From Ruminococcaceae bacterium UBA1236 (GTDB lineage: Bacteria > Bacillota > Clostridia > Oscillospirales > Acutalibacteraceae): a DNA stretch of 25,483 nt. Made by a program: the position numbers and the translations under genes. Numbering within the stretch: position 1 is the first letter of the stretch; each line of letters begins with the position of its first letter. Shown piece after piece: positions 21,768-25,483 of the stretch. The stretch is taken from NCBI GenBank assembly GCA_002309055.1, contig DBWO01000025.1, positions 43,470 to 68,952 on the forward strand. The letters run 5' to 3'. Under the pieces are notes generated by a model, which saw nothing but the letters and a program-made list of their open reading frames with translations, did not search any database and was not told where the DNA came from.

Positions 21768-22923
21768 AATCAAATCAAAAGAGGACGGCGGAAAGCTTAG
21801 TATAATCATTTCCGGCAGAATCGACTCTGCAAACGCCGCCGAAGCGGAAGCCGAAATCCGCAAGATATCGGATGGATATTCGGGCAAAGTTGTTATTGAC
21901 GCGGCAGATCTTGAATATATTTCAAGTGCAGGTCTTCGCGTTATTCTCAGACTCAGGAAAGATCATCCCGACACTTCAATCATCAACTGCAATTCGGAAG
22001 TATATGAAATCTTTGATATGACCGGTTTTACCGAGATGATGGACATAGCAAAGGCATACCGCATAATATCCGTTGACGGCTGCGAAGTTATCGGAGAAGG
22101 CGCAAACGGTATTGTTTACCGCATTGACCCCGACACAATCGTGAAGCTTTATAAAAACCCCGATGCGCTTGAGGAAATTCACAATGAGCGCGAGCTCGCA
22201 AGAAAAGCGTTTGTAATGGGCATTCCCACAGCTATCCCCTATGATGTGGTGCAGGTGGGCGATTGCTACGGCTCGGTTTTTGAGCTTCTGAACGCAACAT
22301 CATTTGCAAAGCTGCTCGCAAAGCACCCGGAGGACACCGTTAAGCTCGCGAAGGAGAGCGTTGATATACTCAAAGCGATGCACTCCACAAACCTCACCCC
22401 GGGTGAGCTGCCTGACAAAAAGGCGGAGGCAATCGTATGGGCCGAATTCTGCAAGCCGTATCTGCCCGAGGAAATCGGTGACAGACTTGTGCGCCTTGTT
22501 TCGGAAATACCCGAAAGGCACAATATGCTTCACGGCGACTTTCATGTTAAAAATATTATGCGCCAGAATGATGAAAACCTGCTCATCGACATGGATACGC
22601 TTGCGATGGGTCATCCTGTATTTGAGTTCTCCGCAACCTTCCTTGCTTACGTCGGCTTCGGATGTATCGATCACGAGAGCACAACAAGATTCCTCGGTGT
22701 TCCCTATCAGCAGATGTACACCTTCTGGGACGCTACTCTGAGCTCATATTTCGGCACAGAAGATAAAGACGCGCTCAAAGAAATTGAAAACAAAGCCGCT
22801 GTCATCGGCTATGCCCGCCTTCTCAGGCGCACGATAAGAAGGGAAAACAATCCCGAACTTGTTGAATACTGCAAGAAAACTCTTACCGAGCTTGTGCCGG
22901 TAATTGATAACCTTTACTTTTGA
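21760..22923 (+). CDS. STAS domain fused to an APH/choline-kinase-like phosphotransferase
   Basis: A 387-residue two-domain protein. Residues 1-105 are a STAS (SpoIIAA/RsbV anti-sigma antagonist) domain: ISGRIDSANA, VVIDAADLEYISSAGLR and EIFDMTGF. By alignment with SpoIIAA, S56 in YISSAGLR is the residue that the partner kinase phosphorylates. Residues from about 108 form an APH-like kinase of the kind seen in the TIGR02172 family: a Gly-rich loop (IGEGANGIVY), K129 in IVKLYK, the catalytic loop HGDFHVKN with D260 and N265, and metal-binding D277 in LLIDMDT. All catalytic residues look intact. The ATG at 21760 has GGGGGA upstream and overlaps the end of the HD gene. An RsbW-like gene follows 35 bases later. 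Substrate of the kinase domain is unknown. Confidence 0.88.
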   Translation: MYKIKSKEDGGKLSIIISGRIDSANAAEAEAEIRKISDGYSGKVVIDAADLEYISSAGLRVILRLRKDHPDTSIINCNSEVYEIFDMTGFTEMMDIAKAYRIISVDGCEVIGEGANGIVYRIDPDTIVKLYKNPDALEEIHNERELARKAFVMGIPTAIPYDVVQVGDCYGSVFELLNATSFAKLLAKHPEDTVKLAKESVDILKAMHSTNLTPGELPDKKAEAIVWAEFCKPYLPEEIGDRLVRLVSEIPERHNMLHGDFHVKNIMRQNDENLLIDMDTLAMGHPVFEFSATFLAYVGFGCIDHESTTRFLGVPYQQMYTFWDATLSSYFGTEDKDALKEIENKAAVIGYARLLRRTIRRENNPELVEYCKKTLTELVPVIDNLYF

Positions 22924-22958
22924 TTGCCCGTATCACCGGGAAGGAGGTGAATGCCGCC

Positions 22959-23375
22959 GTGAGCATAACTGAAAAGTCTCTGACCGTAAAAGCCAGTAAT
23001 GACAGCCTCTCCGCCGTAACGGAGTTTCTCGACGGCTTTCTTGAAAGCATTGACTGCCCGATGGCAGATTTCGTAAAGCTTGAACTTGTAACCGAAGAAA
23101 TCTTTGTAAACATCGCAAACTACGCTTACGGTGAGGAAGAAGGCGATGCGGAGATAACAGCCGGATTTGACGGCTCAACAGTATCACTGACGTTCGCCGA
23201 CAGCGGCAGCCCTTATAACCCCCTTGAAAAGACCGATCCCGATGTAACCCTTTCCGCAGAGGACAGGCAGATAGGCGGCCTCGGAATTTTCCTTGTGAAG
23301 AAGAGTACGGATGACGCAAGTTATGAATACAAGGACGGGAAAAACATATTTACCGTAAGCAAAAAAATAATCTGA
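22959..23375 (+). CDS. RsbW/SpoIIAB-like anti-sigma serine kinase ATPase
   Basis: A 138-residue GHKL-fold ATPase of the HATPase_c_2 group. The N box is E47-I-F-V-N51 in VTEEIFVNIANYAYG, the G1 box is D81-S-G-S-P-Y-N, and the G2 box is GGLGIFLVKK (106-115). In the known partner-switching systems such proteins bind a sigma factor or other target and release it when they instead bind, and phosphorylate, a STAS partner; the gene before this one encodes a STAS domain. The start chosen is GTG at 22959-22961, 9 bases after a very strong AAGGAGGTG; a TTG at 22920 is in frame but has no site. A terminator follows 11 bases after the stop. No sigma factor or PP2C phosphatase gene is adjacent. Confidence 0.88.
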   Translation: MSITEKSLTVKASNDSLSAVTEFLDGFLESIDCPMADFVKLELVTEEIFVNIANYAYGEEEGDAEITAGFDGSTVSLTFADSGSPYNPLEKTDPDVTLSAEDRQIGGLGIFLVKKSTDDASYEYKDGKNIFTVSKKII

Positions 23376-23378
23376 ACT

Positions 23379-23411
23379 GTAAAAGAAAAGGCGCCCGAAC
23401 CGGGCGCCTTT
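23379..23411. terminator. Bidirectional terminator between the RsbW cassette and the alpha/beta hydrolase gene
   Basis: An 11-bp GC-rich stem (23387-23397 with 23401-23411) and a 3-base loop. On the minus strand it is followed by CTTTTACAG-like T-rich sequence (TTTTCTTTTACAG), a good T tract; on the plus strand the tail is short (TTTGATATTTG). It can serve both convergent units. Confidence 0.88.
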
Positions 23412-23442
23412 GATATTTGTATTTCTCTTAACTCAGCGGCAA

Positions 23443-24405
23443 TTAAAACTCTATGTACTTGCCTATAAACTCTTTTACTGTGTTCCAGTAAAGGTCATAG
23501 TCAACATAAACCGAAACAGCGTGAGCGGCGCCGGCTACTGTAAGCATCTGCTTGTCGGGAGCTCCGCAGGCCTCATAAAGAGGTTCCATCATTGAATAGG
23601 GCACAAAGGTGTCCGCGTCGCCGTGGATGAAGAGAGTGGGAGTCTTTGAGTTTACAACAGCTTTAATGGGTGATGCCTCTTTGAAATCAAAGTTGCCTCT
23701 GAGCTTTGAAACGATGTTTGCCGAGGTCACAACGGGAGCCGCGGGGAGATGCATCATAGGACCGACCTGACTTGAATACTCATCCCAGCAGGAAGTGTAT
23801 CCGCAGTCTGCGACAGCGGCAACGACATTTGAAGGAAGGTTTTCACCGGTTGTAATCATCGTGGTGGCAGCGCCCATTGAGTGGCCGTGAAGCACGATTT
23901 TTGCATCCTTGTTGAGCTCGAGCACATAATCAATCCAGTCAAGCACAACGAGCTTATCCTTGAAGCCCATTGTTGTGTAGCGGCTCTTGTCGGGACCGTG
24001 GCCGACCATATAGGGAACAACAACATTATAACCGTGCTCAAAATATGTTTTGGCGTAAATTGCCATAGTTTTGGGAGTGTCGGTGTAGCCGTGATTGACT
24101 ATAGCCCATCTGTCTGTGGGTTCATCCTGAAAATAAACCTTCGCGTAAGTTGTTCTGTGAAGGCGGTCTGAGAAAAACTCGGTATCGCCGCCCGTAACGG
24201 CGTCATACCAGTCATTAGCCTCGTGCAGAAGTGTGCACTCCTCAAAGAACTTTTCTTTTTCGGGGTCGCTGAAAATGCCGGTTGTGCCGAGCAGATTATG
24301 GAAATCGATGTTAACGAAGGTTTCATAAATTACTTCGCCCATTGCAAGATAAGCCGCGCCTGCTATTGCGGCACCCTTTAGTGTTTTCTTTAAGACCTTG
24401 TTCAT
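23443..24405 (-). CDS. Alpha/beta hydrolase with an N-terminal membrane segment
   Basis: A 320-residue serine hydrolase. A hydrophobic helix at about residues 10-30 (LKGAAIAGAAYLAMGEVIY) suggests membrane attachment or export. The oxyanion region is NHGYTDTP, the nucleophile is S176 in HGHSMGAA, the acid is probably D265 in HGDADTFVP, and the general base is H295 in GAAHAVS, giving a complete triad. The general shape resembles YqkD-like hydrolases, but substrate (ester, peptide or lipid) cannot be assigned. The ATG directly follows the TAA of the HAD gene with no spacing, and AAAGGAG lies at good distance inside that gene. It is the last gene of the tyrS-HAD-hydrolase unit. Confidence 0.87.
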   Translation of the reverse strand: MNKVLKKTLKGAAIAGAAYLAMGEVIYETFVNIDFHNLLGTTGIFSDPEKEKFFEECTLLHEANDWYDAVTGGDTEFFSDRLHRTTYAKVYFQDEPTDRWAIVNHGYTDTPKTMAIYAKTYFEHGYNVVVPYMVGHGPDKSRYTTMGFKDKLVVLDWIDYVLELNKDAKIVLHGHSMGAATTMITTGENLPSNVVAAVADCGYTSCWDEYSSQVGPMMHLPAAPVVTSANIVSKLRGNFDFKEASPIKAVVNSKTPTLFIHGDADTFVPYSMMEPLYEACGAPDKQMLTVAGAAHAVSVYVDYDLYWNTVKEFIGKYIEF

Positions 24406-25182
24406 TTATTTAACTCCTTTCAGAATAAACCTTTCTATTGCTTCGCCTACTCCGCCCTCATCATTTGAAAGAGCTTTATAATCGGCGATATCAAGCACCT
24501 GCTGCTGAGAGTTTGCCACAGCGACGCCTATTCCGGCGTTTATGAGCATCTCCATATCGTTTTCACTGTCGCCGAAAGCCATTGTGTTTTCGACGGGAAT
24601 ACCGGTAATTTCAAGCACTCTTGCCATACCCTTTGATTTGTTGTTGCCTTTGGGCACGATATCATAATAAGTGTCAAACTCAAACACGGACATTTCTTTT
24701 CTGATTTCGGAAAGCATATCCGGGCAAAAGCCCTTGTTCAGGGCGACAACCTGGATTTTTTCGCCGCGTGTCTTCTCCATAAGCTCTTCAAAAGAAGTGC
24801 AGTCCGTTTCGCTGCGGGAGAGCAGTTTGTTTCTGCCTGTCACGGTGTAACTGCCGTAAAGGCCTTCAAAAACCGCCCAGCTCCCGGCATCGTCATAAAC
24901 GGCCTTCGCAATTTTCTCAAAAACGGCTCTGTCCATAAAATCGGAATAAAATATTTCGCCGCCGACAGAAACGACCGTGCCGTCTCCGGAAATAACGCCG
25001 TCAACATCAATCTGCCCGTAAATATCGGGAGGTATGTTGCCCTGTGATCTGCCTGTGTTAAGGTAAACCTTATGCCCGAGATCCCTCGCTTTTTTAAGCG
25101 CGTCGATATTTCTTTGCGGTATCTCGTAACCGGCACTTGTCAGGGTGCGGTCGATATCAAGAAAAAGCGCCCAGACATCCAT
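24406..25182 (-). CDS. Cof-type HAD-superfamily phosphatase
   Basis: A 258-residue HAD hydrolase with a type II (Cof) cap. Motif I is FLDIDRTL, with nucleophile D9 and acid D11; the usual Gly after the second Asp is replaced by Arg. Motif II is LNTGRS, motif III the Lys in NNKSKGMARVL, and motif IV GDSENDMEML, all typical of the Cof group, which dephosphorylates sugar phosphates, pyridoxal phosphate or flavin nucleotides. Its ATG overlaps the TGA of tyrS by one base (TGATG), so the genes are translationally coupled. Substrate is not determined. Confidence 0.92.
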   Translation of the reverse strand: MDVWALFLDIDRTLTSAGYEIPQRNIDALKKARDLGHKVYLNTGRSQGNIPPDIYGQIDVDGVISGDGTVVSVGGEIFYSDFMDRAVFEKIAKAVYDDAGSWAVFEGLYGSYTVTGRNKLLSRSETDCTSFEELMEKTRGEKIQVVALNKGFCPDMLSEIRKEMSVFEFDTYYDIVPKGNNKSKGMARVLEITGIPVENTMAFGDSENDMEMLINAGIGVAVANSQQQVLDIADYKALSNDEGGVGEAIERFILKGVK

Positions 25183-25483
25183 CAGGCCTCAACCTTATGG
25201 AAAACTTTTTTGCCTTTTTTGATAATAACGGGATTTTCTTTAAGGCTCTCTGCGGTAAACGAGAGAGTGAAATCGGTTACTTTCTCATCGTTTACGGAAA
25301 CGCCGCCCTGCTCAACAAGCCTGCGGCCCTCGCCTCTTGACTTGGTGATACCGGTTTTGATGAGAAGAGATAAAATGTCAACCGAGCCGTCGGTAAAATC
25401 TTCCGCACCGAGAGCTGTGGAAGGCATATTCTCGCTGTCACCGCCGGAGACAAACAATGCCTTTGCCGCGGACATCGCCTTGT
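25182..25483 (-). CDS. tyrS: Tyrosyl-tRNA synthetase, C-terminal S4 domain, 5' end cut by the window edge
   Basis: The frame is open from the right edge and ends at TGA 25182-25184; about 100 residues are visible. The S4 RNA-binding domain that contacts the long variable arm of tRNA-Tyr is recognised from LLIKTGITKSRGEGRRLVEQGGVSVND and the final beta hairpin ending VIIKKGKKVFHKVEA, which is typical of bacterial TyrRS. The preceding AMSAAKALF segment fits the linker after the catalytic core. The catalytic HIGH and KMSKS regions lie outside the window. The gene overlaps the HAD phosphatase start by one base. Confidence 0.9.
   Translation of the reverse strand, partial: KAMSAAKALFVSGGDSENMPSTALGAEDFTDGSVDILSLLIKTGITKSRGEGRRLVEQGGVSVNDEKVTDFTLSFTAESLKENPVIIKKGKKVFHKVEA

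Overview
The window looks like chromosomal DNA from a low-to-moderate GC Firmicute (Bacillota), most likely class Clostridia and perhaps a gut or rumen lineage. The evidence is strong AGGAGG-type ribosome binding sites, TTGnnn-17-TATAAT-type promoters, a divIC gene followed by a yabR-like S1 gene, a long-form HPF, an RsbW/STAS partner-switching pair and a tyrosyl-tRNA synthetase ending in an S4 domain. The placement is inference; no rRNA or tRNA gene is present to support it. Coding density is very high. No gene-free stretch exceeds about 200 bases, and I see no insertion sequence, phage gene, CRISPR array, tRNA or rRNA.

Layout. (1) 1-6496, minus strand: one apparent operon, in transcription order metallophosphoesterase, MFS transporter, trkA, trkH, and an aconitase-X family dehydratase that runs off the left edge. 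(2) 6601-11343, plus strand: a secreted GH30 glycosidase with an RluA-type pseudouridine synthase 3 bases behind it, then a polar amino acid ABC transporter (permease, ATPase, lipoprotein) with its own promoter inside the end of the rluA gene and a strong terminator. (3) 11418-12362, minus: a Gfo/Idh/MocA oxidoreductase divergent from (4) 12487-14199, plus: divIC, S1-domain protein and an orphan fumarase alpha subunit. (5) 14224-18133, plus: hpf with promoter and terminator, then an rlmL-like rRNA methyltransferase, a lipid/diacylglycerol kinase and a second metallophosphoesterase that resembles the first. (6) 18152-21072, minus: a TM2-domain protein with Gln/Pro/Tyr repeats, then the malate pair (Ldh2-family dehydrogenase and malic enzyme). 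(7) 21119-23411, plus: a three-gene cassette of a SpoT/MESH1-type HD hydrolase, a STAS domain fused to an APH-like kinase, and an RsbW/SpoIIAB-like ATPase. (8) 23443-25483, minus: the tyrS 3' end, a Cof-type HAD phosphatase and an alpha/beta hydrolase, tightly coupled.

How they fit together. Most of the window is housekeeping: potassium uptake, amino acid uptake, division, ribosome hibernation, RNA modification and C4-acid metabolism (fumarase, malate dehydrogenase-like enzyme, malic enzyme). The most distinctive part is the cassette at 21180-23375. It puts a predicted alarmone hydrolase, a phosphorylatable STAS domain physically joined to its own kinase-like domain, and a serine-kinase-type anti-sigma ATPase under one promoter and one terminator. 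That suggests a signalling module joining (p)ppGpp turnover with partner switching; its output target is not in the window. Other points of interest are the two C-terminally anchored metallophosphoesterase paralogues, the fumarase alpha gene without a beta subunit, and an aconitase-X gene placed behind potassium-uptake genes.
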